Source: Candidatus Melainabacteria bacterium
GTDB lineage: Bacteria; Cyanobacteriota; Vampirovibrionia; Obscuribacterales; Obscuribacteraceae
Direction of reading: 5' to 3'
DNA length: 64,000 nucleotides
Assembly (NCBI GenBank): GCA_013288645.1
Contig: JABDBL010000005.1
Coordinates: forward strand, 1 to 64,000
The translations under genes were made by a program, and so were the position numbers. Positions 36,875-47,150 of this stretch are shown here, piece after piece. How positions within the stretch are numbered: the first letter of the stretch is position 1; each line of letters begins with the position of its first letter. Below the pieces are notes generated by a model that saw only the letters and a list, made by a program, of their open reading frames with translations, ran no database searches and was not told where the DNA came from.

Positions 36875-37417
36875 TCAGTAATTTACTAACGAGAAAAATT
36901 TGGTTCCATCGGGCAGAAGTAATTTTCCGCCCAAGCCTTCGAGATTGACTAGAAAGCCGGCAGCAACAACGTCGCCGCCAAGTTTTTCTAAAAGTTTGCA
37001 GGCCGCTGAGGCAGTACCACCGGTGGCTAGTAAATCGTCGATTAGAACTATTTTTTCATTTTGGGTTACGGCGTCTACATGGATTTCTAGACAATCTTCT
37101 CCGTATTCCAGTTTGTAATTGAGTCGCTCGATATCATGCGGTAATTTGCCTGGCTTGCGTATGGGCACAAAACCCAAACCCAGTTTAAAGGCTACAGCGG
37201 CGCCTACAATAAAACCTCGGGCTTCTATGCCCGCTATTTTATGTGGTTGATATTTTTTTGCTTCTTGACTAAGCAAGTCTATGACATAGGCAAAAGCCTC
37301 GCCATCTTTAAATAGCGTGGTTAAGTCTCTAAACACAATGCCGGGTTTTGGAAAATCAGGAATATCTCTGATTTTTTCTTTGAGCCACTTTGTTTTGCTT
37401 TCGTTAATAGTAAGCAT
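36875..37417 (-). CDS. apt: adenine phosphoribosyltransferase
   Basis: IRDIPDFPKPGIVFRDLTTLFKD; IVLIDDLLATGGTASAA. Confidence 0.95.
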   Translation of the reverse strand: MLTINESKTKWLKEKIRDIPDFPKPGIVFRDLTTLFKDGEAFAYVIDLLSQEAKKYQPHKIAGIEARGFIVGAAVAFKLGLGFVPIRKPGKLPHDIERLNYKLEYGEDCLEIHVDAVTQNEKIVLIDDLLATGGTASAACKLLEKLGGDVVAAGFLVNLEGLGGKLLLPDGTKFFSLVNY

Positions 37418-37464
37418 ATTCCTCCAGATATCGCAGATGATTTTCTATTTTGGCAGTTTATTAC

Positions 37465-40137
37465 TTACTGTGCCAGGCTGCCTTTTACTGTTGTAACATT
37501 ATCCACATATTGGCTGGTTTGCGATGTATTTATGACGCTGAAGTCTAATTCTGCTGTAGCAATATCATTGGGCTGAGTGGGTTCTTGGGGATTATTGAGT
37601 ATTCTCTTATTTAGATCATTTAAAGAAGCAGACGCACACCACAAACGGAATTGATTTATTTGTTTCAAGATTTCTTCCAGTTGATTGTATTCGCTTATCT
37701 GTTTTATGTCCTTTTCCATTGGATTATCCAGCAGATCAAAATAAATCATACCTTGATCGGAATACCAGTCTACTAATTCTAATTTTCTCAGTAAGGCCAG
37801 CGCCAAGGCGCAAGCCAGGTCGGTGGTAGCCAAGGCGGCGGCAATACGGCTTGCTTGCGCTTCGCCTGATTTTTTATTTACCACAAAGCGCACAAGTCCC
37901 ATAAGACGTTTTACTAAAGATGTACTGTCGATTGGCTGAGCACCACTGTCTCCTAATATGTAAATCTTGTTTGCACCAGATGTGGTGACAATTTGTTGCC
38001 AGACCGCTGGTGAAGGCGGAAATTGCTTAATTAGTAGATGCTGTCTTTTCGGTAAAGATAACCTATCAAAGGCTTTTATTGATAGACTGTTATCGATCTC
38101 TTCAGAAAATATTGAGAGTTTGTCACCAAGAGTTGTGATGGCGGTAGCAACTATTTTGTTGCTCTTTTCAAAATGACGCAAGTCTATCCAATTCTGCTTA
38201 GTGCTTGTAACCAAGCTTTCTACAGTTTCAGCAGGTTTTAGTAGAGGTAAGTCATTAACTGTTACAGCCGACGGTTTTACTGTTTCAGGGATAGTTAGTT
38301 TGATCAAGACTGGATCTGAGATTGTAGATTCAGCTGTTGTGGCAACGGTTTTAGGATTAGATAGTCGCCAATCTGCTAATACTAATTGCAGGCGCTCTTT
38401 GCCATTAAAGGTATTTATTTCGGGAGTAAAGATAATATCTATGACATCATCGGTTGTTGGAACAATATTATTTGTATTCCAAAAAACACAAGAAAAAGTT
38501 TGGTCATTTTGTTTATCGATTAAATCAAGTCTATGGTGCTTTCCTTCGCGGCCAAGGGGAGAAATTTTACTGCTAGATAATTTGCTGGCATAAAAAATGG
38601 GTTTTTTATTTTCCATACCAAAAGGGGCTAATTTAGTTAGAGTTTTAGCAAAGGCAAATAAATCTACTGTTGTATCTTCTAGCGTGACATCAACGTTTAT
38701 TATAGGAGCGCGGCTTTTATTAGCCATCATTTGATTGCAAGTAGATACAATGGCTGCAGAGAAAGCTTCTGCTTTATCGGCGGGTAAGGAAAAACCAGCG
38801 GCCATTTTATGGCCACCCCATTTAGTTAGTAAATGGGCATTGGCTTTTAGAATTTCACATAAATCGAGGCTGCCTATGCCTCGTGCTGATCCTTTTACTA
38901 TTCCTTCTTGTGCATCCAGTTCGGCAATAAAAACTGGACGGTGATATTTTTCCACCAGGCGCGAGGCAACTATGCCAACAACGCCATGATGCCAACCCTC
39001 TTTATAAATGCTGATGGCGTTCTGTTGAGCCAAATTTCCTAGAGCATTTATTGTTTGCTCGGCTTCGGAAAACACTTGTTCGCAAATCTGTTGCCGTTTA
39101 GTATTATCATTCTGTAATTGATGAGAAAGTTTATTTGCTAATTCACGATTATCTGTTGTAAGTAATTCAACAGCAACTTGAGCATCGGCCAATCTGCCGA
39201 CAGCATTGATGCGTGGTGCTAAACCAAAACCTACTATATCCGTATCACTTGATGGTTGTATTTGGGATAGTAAAGCTTGAATGCCGGGGCGCGGAGATTT
39301 TATAAGCTTGGGTAAACCAATTTGAACAAGATAGCGATTTTCGCGTATTAAGGGTACTAAGTCTGCAATCATACCGAGCGTGACAAAATCCAAAAATTCC
39401 TCTGTTTGAGATGCTAAATTATGTTCTGCTAGGAGAGCTTCTGCAACTTTGTAAGCAACTCCTACTCCCGGGAGATGAAAAAGAGGGTGAGATTCTGTGA
39501 GTAATTTAGGATGCACAATAGCTTTGGCAGGCGGCAATAGTTCAGGCAGGGCGTGGTGATCCAAAATAATTGTGTCTACGCCCAAAGATTTGGCAAAGTT
39601 TACTTCAGCAAAATTGGATACACCACAATCACAGCTAATGATCAATTTTGTTTTTTGTTTGCTAGCTAATATACTTACTGCTTTAAGATTGAGCCCATAG
39701 CCTTCGCTAGCGCGGTTTGGTATGTAATATCCTACCTTGGCTGATATTTTTTGTAAGGCAGTGAGCATTAAGGAGGTAGCGGTTATTCCATCTACGTCAT
39801 AGTCACCATATACGGTGATTTGTTCATTATTAGCTAAAGCCTGATTTATTCTTATTATGGCTTTGTCGATATCTGGCAATTCAAAGGGATTGGTCGGTGA
39901 ATAGTATTCAGAATAAAGAAAAGCCTCGGCATCTTTTGGTGAGTCAATACCGCGTCTAAGCAATATTTTTGCCAGCAGAGCTGACTGCTCAGCGGTTGCT
40001 AATAGTTCGGCTGATGGTTCTATGTCTGGAGGTAATTGCCAGATTTTTCCTTTTGCACTTAATGTATCAAGCATTGGAGAGTATATAGTTACTTGGGTTT
40101 GATAGTTGAATTGGATATAGAATGCAAATAGATGCAC
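37465..40137 (-). CDS. recJ: single-stranded-DNA-specific exonuclease RecJ
   Basis: ITVYGDYDVDGITATSLM; IILDHHALPELLPPAKAIVHPK; GGHKMAAGFSL; extended C-terminus. Confidence 0.93.
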   Translation of the reverse strand: MHLFAFYIQFNYQTQVTIYSPMLDTLSAKGKIWQLPPDIEPSAELLATAEQSALLAKILLRRGIDSPKDAEAFLYSEYYSPTNPFELPDIDKAIIRINQALANNEQITVYGDYDVDGITATSLMLTALQKISAKVGYYIPNRASEGYGLNLKAVSILASKQKTKLIISCDCGVSNFAEVNFAKSLGVDTIILDHHALPELLPPAKAIVHPKLLTESHPLFHLPGVGVAYKVAEALLAEHNLASQTEEFLDFVTLGMIADLVPLIRENRYLVQIGLPKLIKSPRPGIQALLSQIQPSSDTDIVGFGLAPRINAVGRLADAQVAVELLTTDNRELANKLSHQLQNDNTKRQQICEQVFSEAEQTINALGNLAQQNAISIYKEGWHHGVVGIVASRLVEKYHRPVFIAELDAQEGIVKGSARGIGSLDLCEILKANAHLLTKWGGHKMAAGFSLPADKAEAFSAAIVSTCNQMMANKSRAPIINVDVTLEDTTVDLFAFAKTLTKLAPFGMENKKPIFYASKLSSSKISPLGREGKHHRLDLIDKQNDQTFSCVFWNTNNIVPTTDDVIDIIFTPEINTFNGKERLQLVLADWRLSNPKTVATTAESTISDPVLIKLTIPETVKPSAVTVNDLPLLKPAETVESLVTSTKQNWIDLRHFEKSNKIVATAITTLGDKLSIFSEEIDNSLSIKAFDRLSLPKRQHLLIKQFPPSPAVWQQIVTTSGANKIYILGDSGAQPIDSTSLVKRLMGLVRFVVNKKSGEAQASRIAAALATTDLACALALALLRKLELVDWYSDQGMIYFDLLDNPMEKDIKQISEYNQLEEILKQINQFRLWCASASLNDLNKRILNNPQEPTQPNDIATAELDFSVINTSQTSQYVDNVTTVKGSLAQ

Positions 40138-40360
40138 GATTTAAAGTATATAGACCGCACCAGATATGATACTGATGAGTCCAAGATGTTTAGCATACTC
40201 CAAAAATGTCTAAAAATTCTATTGCGACTTGCTTTGATCAAATTAAACTTTTTAGTACCACTTCTGTTGCTGTCGTTATTGTAGAGCGGTTTATATGGTT
40301 CATTTATTGCTCGACGAATATACAGACGCAATAGAGGCGCAAAAAGTTCAAATATGGGGA

Positions 40361-40654
40361 TTAATTCGGTGGATTTAATTTTGGATCACGAAATTCAAGC
40401 ACATGTTTAGGCTTAAATTGTTTGGAATTATCGAGTTCATATTCGATGATAGTGGTGAAAATGGGTGGTTTTGGCCATGGTAAAATCCAGCCAATTAGCC
40501 AGAGTATGGGAAAAAGAGCAACTTGTAAGCTAATAGCCACAAGACATGCCTGAAAGAGAGACTGATAGTCTAATATCAGCTCCTGAGATTTGTGTTGACA
40601 ATAGTTGAAAAAATTGAACTGCATAATTATGTATATTTTCGGTCCCGCTTGCAC
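40361..40654 (-). CDS. hypothetical membrane protein
   Basis: 97 aa with hydrophobic central segment. Confidence 0.4.
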   Translation of the reverse strand: MQAGPKIYIIMQFNFFNYCQHKSQELILDYQSLFQACLVAISLQVALFPILWLIGWILPWPKPPIFTTIIEYELDNSKQFKPKHVLEFRDPKLNPPN

Positions 40655-40674
40655 TTGAATGTCTATAATATCGG

Positions 40675-41466
40675 GTGAATGGATTAGTTATTTGGACAGT
40701 AAACATGAATTGTTCTTGGTTGTCATATCAAAATAGATTAATACTTGCCGTTGTCTTTTTTATTCAGGTCTTATTGCTTTTGCCGTTATTAAAGGCCTAT
40801 GCAGCTGATGAAAATGCCCCAATCAATGAAAGCCAAACAATATACGGTCCTGAAAACTTAATGAAAACATTGCGCACTCCCTTTACAACGACTGTATTAA
40901 ATGAGAGTCACAAGTATTACTCAGCTGATGATGCAATAGGCTTAACGCCAATAGCTATCTCGTCTAAATCTGTCTCTTTGAATAGAAATAGTTTGGAGGA
41001 ACGCTTTCATGGTCCAAAGTTATTCTTGCCGTCACGTATGGTTTTGGGGGAATGTTCGGAATTCGTGGTTAAAGGCAGTCCTGGTTCTTATGCTGCAATT
41101 GCTATGTCGGAGAGCAATAAAGGTGCCAAGCCGTTATCGGGGCATAAATTGAGATTGGGAGCTGATCGCAAGCTTGTATCTTTAGGCATAATTCCAGAAA
41201 CAGGAATGTTGTCACTATTTGTAGAAACACCTATTCAAGGTGATCTAGTGGATAGTTCTTTATATTTTGAAGGTGTTATTTGGTCTAAGCCAGACTTTAG
41301 TGATTTGCAAATGACCTCGACAGTCTTGACTTGTCAGAATAGTTCTGATGAAAATGGTGTAGTTGTCGCCGGACAACAAGAAAAAAAACACAGAGCTATT
41401 ATTTTCGATGTTTCTAAGCCGATGTCAACCCGGGCTGTAGGTGGTTTAAGTAGTGGCCAACCATAA
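40675..41466 (+). CDS. exported hypothetical protein
   Basis: Signal peptide/TM followed by soluble domain; overlaps the downstream protease-like gene. Confidence 0.6.
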   Translation: MNGLVIWTVNMNCSWLSYQNRLILAVVFFIQVLLLLPLLKAYAADENAPINESQTIYGPENLMKTLRTPFTTTVLNESHKYYSADDAIGLTPIAISSKSVSLNRNSLEERFHGPKLFLPSRMVLGECSEFVVKGSPGSYAAIAMSESNKGAKPLSGHKLRLGADRKLVSLGIIPETGMLSLFVETPIQGDLVDSSLYFEGVIWSKPDFSDLQMTSTVLTCQNSSDENGVVVAGQQEKKHRAIIFDVSKPMSTRAVGGLSSGQP

Positions 41467-42589
41467 GCAGATCTATTCGAGCGCAATATTGTGCTTGTGT
41501 CTGATTTTGTTTTTTGCATCTGTTTGGTCAAACAAATGTTTTGCTAGTCAAAACTGGCAAGCGCTTGACCAAAAAATAAAGAGAAAAGTTTTGCAAATAA
41601 ATGTTGGTTTGAAAATCAAATTGCAAAATACCCTGTGGGTGCAGGTAGCCGATATTTCGTCCCAAAAAAAGTACTATGTTTTTACTACGACCGCTAAGGA
41701 CTTTGGCTATCAGGTTGTTGGACGCGGTTCGACTTTTCCTATATTTGTTGACGATCAGCAGAAAACTTTTTTTGTCACAAATAAGCATGTTTTAGATAAT
41801 GCTAGACAAATAAAAGAAGAGTGTGAAATGTTTTATACAGCGTCAATGTTTTATGCTAAAAGTTATATGGCCGGAGCTCAGAATTTTCAGCAATTACTAG
41901 ATGTGATCAATTTAGCAAATAAACGACAGCGCAGTCCCGCGGAGATCAAATTGTACAAGGATACCATAAACGCTATTTGGGATTGTTATGATAACAATTT
42001 GTCTGAGCACGCTGATCCTGGCAGGCTCTTATTTAATAAGTACAAAAAATTAGTTTCAATCGAAGCGCAACCCAGTTATTTTTTGCATGCAGAGGGTCCT
42101 ATCACCCAGCCGCCGATTGAAGCTAAGGTATATAAAGTAGGCAAAACTAAAGAGCCTGATTTGGCCATTCTTGTAGCTGTTGTTCCTAAGGAAATAAAAA
42201 ATCAATTGACAATGAATGGCCAGCTGCCATTGGATTTCAAAGCGATGAAAAATGAAGATATTCAAATTGTGGGTTATCCTGTGCGAAGCAGTTTCAATCA
42301 AATAAAAGAATATAAGCCAACTTTTAGTATTGGCAAAATAACTCAAGTAAAACAACATGTTTTTGAATTTATTGCAGAAGTGACCAAGGGTTATAGCGGT
42401 GGCCCAGTTATAAATGAGAGCGGCAAAGTAATTGGTATAGTAACTCAAAGGTTGCTCGTAGACGAAGGCATAGTCTCGTTGAATCATGGTGCAGCGATAA
42501 AAATTGAAGAACTAAAACATTTTGCGCCGGCACTATGGGAAAACAAGCATAAAAAAGAGACTGTAAATAATATTGTGAGAGTCAGATGA
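41453..42589 (+). CDS. trypsin-like serine protease, exported
   Basis: KTFFVTNKHVLDNA and GYSGGPVINESGKVIGIVTQ. Confidence 0.8.
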   Translation: MANHKQIYSSAILCLCLILFFASVWSNKCFASQNWQALDQKIKRKVLQINVGLKIKLQNTLWVQVADISSQKKYYVFTTTAKDFGYQVVGRGSTFPIFVDDQQKTFFVTNKHVLDNARQIKEECEMFYTASMFYAKSYMAGAQNFQQLLDVINLANKRQRSPAEIKLYKDTINAIWDCYDNNLSEHADPGRLLFNKYKKLVSIEAQPSYFLHAEGPITQPPIEAKVYKVGKTKEPDLAILVAVVPKEIKNQLTMNGQLPLDFKAMKNEDIQIVGYPVRSSFNQIKEYKPTFSIGKITQVKQHVFEFIAEVTKGYSGGPVINESGKVIGIVTQRLLVDEGIVSLNHGAAIKIEELKHFAPALWENKHKKETVNNIVRVR

Positions 42590-44595
42590 AAAGCGTATCT
42601 TGGGCTAATAAAGAAACTATTGAGCAAATTAGATCATTGCTTTTAGTTTTTGTTACCATTTTCATTGTATTGAATGCTTGCGCTTGTATCTCTATTGAGT
42701 CTGCTAGCGGGGAGATGCATACTGCCGTGCAAGAGCGGACATCGTCTGCAACAAAAGAACAGAAAAATCTTTTGGACAATATTTATAAAGCTCCGTACCC
42801 AGGAGATTATAAGCTTGTCACTATTGAGGAAGGAAAAAACTTAGAAGAAGTCTGGCAAGCACGTGGGGGCGTTGGGAAAGCTGGTGGTGTGCTAAATGTG
42901 TCAAGTTTTGGTAGTGGTCCTAAAACTTTTAACTGTTGGGCAGCAAGTGATGATCAAAGTGCCGGCATTGCTTCTTTGATGTATGAATCATTATTAGATG
43001 TTGATCCATGGACAGCTAAGTCTTATCCAAGATTGGCACGTAGTTTTAGTGTAAGCCATGATCATAAAGATTATACTTTTACTTTACGCAAAGGATTGTT
43101 ATGGTCTGATGGTTATCCCATCACGGCTGATGATGTAGTTTATACATTTGGTACTTTGATTGCTAAAGGATTTGGCAATTCCAGTGCTCGCGATATATTA
43201 ACTGTTTATGGTCATTATCCAACGGTGGAAAAAATTGATGACTTGACAGTGCGTTTTCATACCGAAATACCTTTTGCCCCGTTTTTAAGTAGTTTGCGTA
43301 TGGCTATAGCACCCAAGCATATTTTAGAGCCTATTACTAATAAATTAATAGCGCAAAACAAAATAGGTGAGTTTAATAATTTCTGGGATATAAATTGTAA
43401 TCCCGAAACTATTGTAGCAAGTGGACCATTCAAATTGCATCGCTATGTACCCGGTCAACGCATTGAATTAGTTCCCAACCCTCATTATTCAATGGTAGAT
43501 AAACTTGGGCATCGTCTGCCTTATTTAAGTAAATTTGTGAACTTGATTGTTCCAGATCAAAATACACAATTGCTTAAATTCTATGCTGGTGATGTTGATT
43601 TACTGGATGTGCGGACTGTGCGAGGATCAGATGCCGCCTTAGTTAAACAAAGAGAAGCTGCAGATCATTTCAAAATGTATAATTTAGGTCCAGCTGACGG
43701 CACTATATTTTTGATGTTCAATCTTTGCCGGCGCAAAAATCCGAAGACGGGCAAATTTTATGTTGATCCTATTAAACAGAAATGGTTTAACAATTCATAC
43801 TTCAGGCAAGCCGTTACGCACGCTGTGGATCGTAAACGTATGGTAGACAATATTTTGCGTGGCGTGGGTTATGAGTTATTTACTGCTGAGACGCAAGCAT
43901 CTGTTTATTTTAATAAGCAATTACAGCCATTTCCTCGCGATATTGAGTTTGCAAAAAAATTATTAGAGCAAGGAGGTTTTCATTTAAAGGATAATGTTTT
44001 ATATGATAGTGAAGGTAATAAAATTGAGTTTACGCTTTATACAAATGCTGGTAACTCCACCCGGGATGCAGTTTGTATAATTATTCAAAACGATTTAAAA
44101 GAGCTTGGCATAAAAGTTAATTATCAACCAGTAGATTTCAATATCTTGGTAGATAAAGCAAGTAATAGTCTAGACTGGGAAGGAATGGTAATGGGTCTGA
44201 CAGGTAGTCGCTTGGAGCCTTACGATGGCGCCAATGTCTGGAAGGCTAACGGCCGTTTACATATGTTTGATCAGCGCTTAGCTATAAATGGCGACAAAAT
44301 TGTGGTAAGTGATGCACGTGATTGGGAAAAAGAAATAGATAATTGTTTTGATAAAGGTGCTACTACATTTGATCTGGCAAAACGACACCAGTATTTTGAC
44401 CGCTTCCAGCAAATAGCTTATGATCAGCAATCATTTATTTATTTGTTTACTAATTTAGATCTAAGTGCCGTACGCAATCATATTGGTAATTATATGCCAA
44501 CCCCTTTGGGTATTGGGTCTTCGCCCCGCGGCAGTATGCATAATATAGAAGAAATATTTATCAATGATTCTGCTAGCGAGGCACTGAAAAAATAA
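42586..44595 (+). CDS. ABC transporter substrate-binding protein, family 5 (peptide type)
   Basis: DYTFTLRKGLLWSDGYPITADDVVYTF; YFRQAVTHAVDRKRMVDNILRG. Confidence 0.93.
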   Translation: MKSVSWANKETIEQIRSLLLVFVTIFIVLNACACISIESASGEMHTAVQERTSSATKEQKNLLDNIYKAPYPGDYKLVTIEEGKNLEEVWQARGGVGKAGGVLNVSSFGSGPKTFNCWAASDDQSAGIASLMYESLLDVDPWTAKSYPRLARSFSVSHDHKDYTFTLRKGLLWSDGYPITADDVVYTFGTLIAKGFGNSSARDILTVYGHYPTVEKIDDLTVRFHTEIPFAPFLSSLRMAIAPKHILEPITNKLIAQNKIGEFNNFWDINCNPETIVASGPFKLHRYVPGQRIELVPNPHYSMVDKLGHRLPYLSKFVNLIVPDQNTQLLKFYAGDVDLLDVRTVRGSDAALVKQREAADHFKMYNLGPADGTIFLMFNLCRRKNPKTGKFYVDPIKQKWFNNSYFRQAVTHAVDRKRMVDNILRGVGYELFTAETQASVYFNKQLQPFPRDIEFAKKLLEQGGFHLKDNVLYDSEGNKIEFTLYTNAGNSTRDAVCIIIQNDLKELGIKVNYQPVDFNILVDKASNSLDWEGMVMGLTGSRLEPYDGANVWKANGRLHMFDQRLAINGDKIVVSDARDWEKEIDNCFDKGATTFDLAKRHQYFDRFQQIAYDQQSFIYLFTNLDLSAVRNHIGNYMPTPLGIGSSPRGSMHNIEEIFINDSASEALKK

Positions 44596-45564
44596 ATGTC
44601 ATTGCCAGTTTATATTTTACGACGAGCATTACAAGCTTTACCTTTGCTTTTAGTCATTTCAATTATGGGCTTTATTATGATGCGGTTAGCACCAATTGAT
44701 CCTCTGGCATATTTAAAAGCTAATCCTGCTATTTCGCAAGAAACTATTAAAGCCGAAGAAGAAAGACTAGGATTGAACAAGCCACCTGTGGTGCAATACG
44801 TTCTTTGGTTGGGTAATCTATTGAAGGGCGATCTTGGGATTTCTACTTCCGGGGGCTCAGTATCTTCTTTGCTTTTACAAAGAGCAGGAAACACACTTCT
44901 ATTAAGTGTAAGCACGGTAATTTTCACTTGGCTGATTGCGATTCCGGCAGGCGTTTATGCTGCTGTTTATCGTAATACCATTATTGATCGGCTGCTTAGT
45001 ATTTTTACAGCTATTGGTATGTCTATGCCTACCTTTTTATTGGCATTACTCTTACTTATGTTGGCTACCAAGACACATATTCTGCCAATTGGTGGTTTGA
45101 CCAGTCAGGATTTCTTTGAGCGAAATTATATTGGCAAATGTTTTGATATCATTGCGCATCTGATAATTCCTGTCACAGTATTAACCTTAATAGGATTGGC
45201 TGCTATTCAAAGGCAAATGCGTGCTAGCTTACTTGATGTTTTGCAGGCGGATTATGTTCGTACTGCGCGGGCAAAGGGTTTAATGGAAAATAGTGTCATT
45301 TATATTCATGCTCTAAAAACAGCCATTAACCCACTAATAACTTTATTTGGCTTTGAATTTGCTGATTTATTGAGCGGTGCTGCTTTAACGGAAACTGTTC
45401 TAGCTTACCCGGGCTTAGGAAGGTTGACTTTGGAAGCAGTACAAAGTAAAGATATGAATTTAGTTATGGCATCGTTGATGCTAGGGGCGATAATGCTTAT
45501 TACCGGTAATTTACTTGCAGATATTCTTTTGCGATTTGCTGATCCACGGATCACTTTGGAGTAA
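44596..45564 (+). CDS. peptide ABC transporter permease (DppB-like)
   Basis: DYVRTARAKGLMENSVIYIHALKTAINPLITLFG. Confidence 0.93.
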   Translation: MSLPVYILRRALQALPLLLVISIMGFIMMRLAPIDPLAYLKANPAISQETIKAEEERLGLNKPPVVQYVLWLGNLLKGDLGISTSGGSVSSLLLQRAGNTLLLSVSTVIFTWLIAIPAGVYAAVYRNTIIDRLLSIFTAIGMSMPTFLLALLLLMLATKTHILPIGGLTSQDFFERNYIGKCFDIIAHLIIPVTVLTLIGLAAIQRQMRASLLDVLQADYVRTARAKGLMENSVIYIHALKTAINPLITLFGFEFADLLSGAALTETVLAYPGLGRLTLEAVQSKDMNLVMASLMLGAIMLITGNLLADILLRFADPRITLE

Positions 45565-45581
45565 TAAATTAGGAGAATGTT

Positions 45582-46703
45582 TTGGTAACAGCACTTCAAA
45601 CAATAGAGAAAGCAGAAGTTTTAAAAACAGGTGCTTTTGCATTAATAAGTAAAAAATTATGGCTTTCTAAACCAGCTTATATTAGCGCTATTGTGCTCAC
45701 GATTTTATACTTGTCTGCTGGTTTTGCGGATTTTCTTGCTCCCTATAGTATGAATTTTGCTGATCCAGATCTGGCTAATGCACCACCTAGCAAAATTCAT
45801 TTAATGATAGACAAGGGTTATATCTCAGGACCATTTGTTTATCGGATGGAACGTTTATTTGATGTAGATACTTACAAACAAGTTTATAGTGAGAAAAAAT
45901 ATGCTCGTTTACCGGTAAAACTGTTTACCAAAGGTGAAGTATATAGATTGTTTGGTTTCATACCTTCTGATTTACATTTATTTGGTGTCGATGTGCCTGG
46001 AAGGATTTTTCTTTTAGGGTCAGACATAAATGGTAGAGATAATTTTTCTCGGCTTTTATTCGGTGCGCAAAAAAGTTTGACAATTGGTTTCTTAGGCTTA
46101 TTAATTATGTTTCCGGTGGGCATCTTATATGGTGGCATTGCTGGTTTTTGTGGTGGTCTTGTTGATAATATTATGATGCGTGTAGCAGAGGCAATTATGT
46201 CTATACCGGGATTTTATTTGTTAATCGCGTTAGCGGCAATACTGCCTGCTGGTATGAATAGTACAGAAAGATTTGCCTTAATTACTGTTATTTTGTCCTT
46301 TATTGGTTGGGCAGGACTAGCCAGAGTTATTCGTGGCATGGTATTGACTATTAAACAGCAAGAATTCGTTGAAGCAGCAAGAGCCGTGGGTCAATCAGAA
46401 TGGAAAAATATGATCAGGCACGTATTGCCCCAAACAACCAGTTTTGTTATTGTAGCTGCGACATTGCAAGTGCCTAACTTTATTCTGTCTGAAAGTGGCC
46501 TTAGCTTTATTGGTTTAGGAATTCAGCAACCGGATGCTAGCTGGGGCAATATGCTTAAAGCTGCCCTCGATAATGCTAACGATCTCTATAATCAACCCTG
46601 GTTGTTGGCACCGGGCTTACTGATATTTTTGACGATTTTATGTTTCAATACTTTAGGTGACGTTTGTAGAGATATTTTAGATCCCAAATCCTCGACCGTT
46701 TAG
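45582..46703 (+). CDS. peptide ABC transporter permease (DppC-like)
   Basis: EFVEAARAVGQSEWKNMIRHVLPQTTSFVIV; LSFIGLGIQQPDASWGNMLKAA. Confidence 0.93.
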   Translation: MVTALQTIEKAEVLKTGAFALISKKLWLSKPAYISAIVLTILYLSAGFADFLAPYSMNFADPDLANAPPSKIHLMIDKGYISGPFVYRMERLFDVDTYKQVYSEKKYARLPVKLFTKGEVYRLFGFIPSDLHLFGVDVPGRIFLLGSDINGRDNFSRLLFGAQKSLTIGFLGLLIMFPVGILYGGIAGFCGGLVDNIMMRVAEAIMSIPGFYLLIALAAILPAGMNSTERFALITVILSFIGWAGLARVIRGMVLTIKQQEFVEAARAVGQSEWKNMIRHVLPQTTSFVIVAATLQVPNFILSESGLSFIGLGIQQPDASWGNMLKAALDNANDLYNQPWLLAPGLLIFLTILCFNTLGDVCRDILDPKSSTV

Positions 46704-46759
46704 TTAGCTAGTAATTTGGATTTTGCTCAGACTATGAACTTTGGAATAAGGCATTCTAA

Positions 46760-46990
46760 TTGGTAAGTGGAAGTTTTTTAGGTGAATCGATTTTGTTAGA
46801 TATTCAATGGTCAGTTTTTGCGATTGTGTTGCTTGTGGTGGTTGCTATTTCGATAGTGACATTAAAGTTCAGGCGCGGTAGAGAAGCATACCTGTGTGGT
46901 GATTGTCGTTTTAATAACGACCAGGATTGCCATAAGAAAGAACGGCCTCAAGCTTTGGTGTGTACTAGCTATCGAGAAAAATCGGTCTAA
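46760..46990 (+). CDS. small membrane-tethered Cys-rich protein
   Basis: One TM helix then YLCGDCRFNNDQDCHKKERPQALVCTSY. Confidence 0.5.
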   Translation: MVSGSFLGESILLDIQWSVFAIVLLVVVAISIVTLKFRRGREAYLCGDCRFNNDQDCHKKERPQALVCTSYREKSV

Positions 46991-47150
46991 AGACAGTGGG
47001 ACCCTATAAACGAAGAGATCAACTAAAAGGTTTTGGCTGTCTATCAAAGTTTAATTTATCAATTCTTTGTAGCCGTGTTATAATTCCACCCTCAAGCTGG
47101 TTCTGGCATCATCTTATGTATAATTAGTCTTTCAACATAGAGGATTGCTT

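Noticed and set aside
37465-40137. Long RecJ C-terminal extension as a novel fusion
   Set aside because: Extended RecJ C-termini occur in several phyla; nothing in the sequence shows a new domain.
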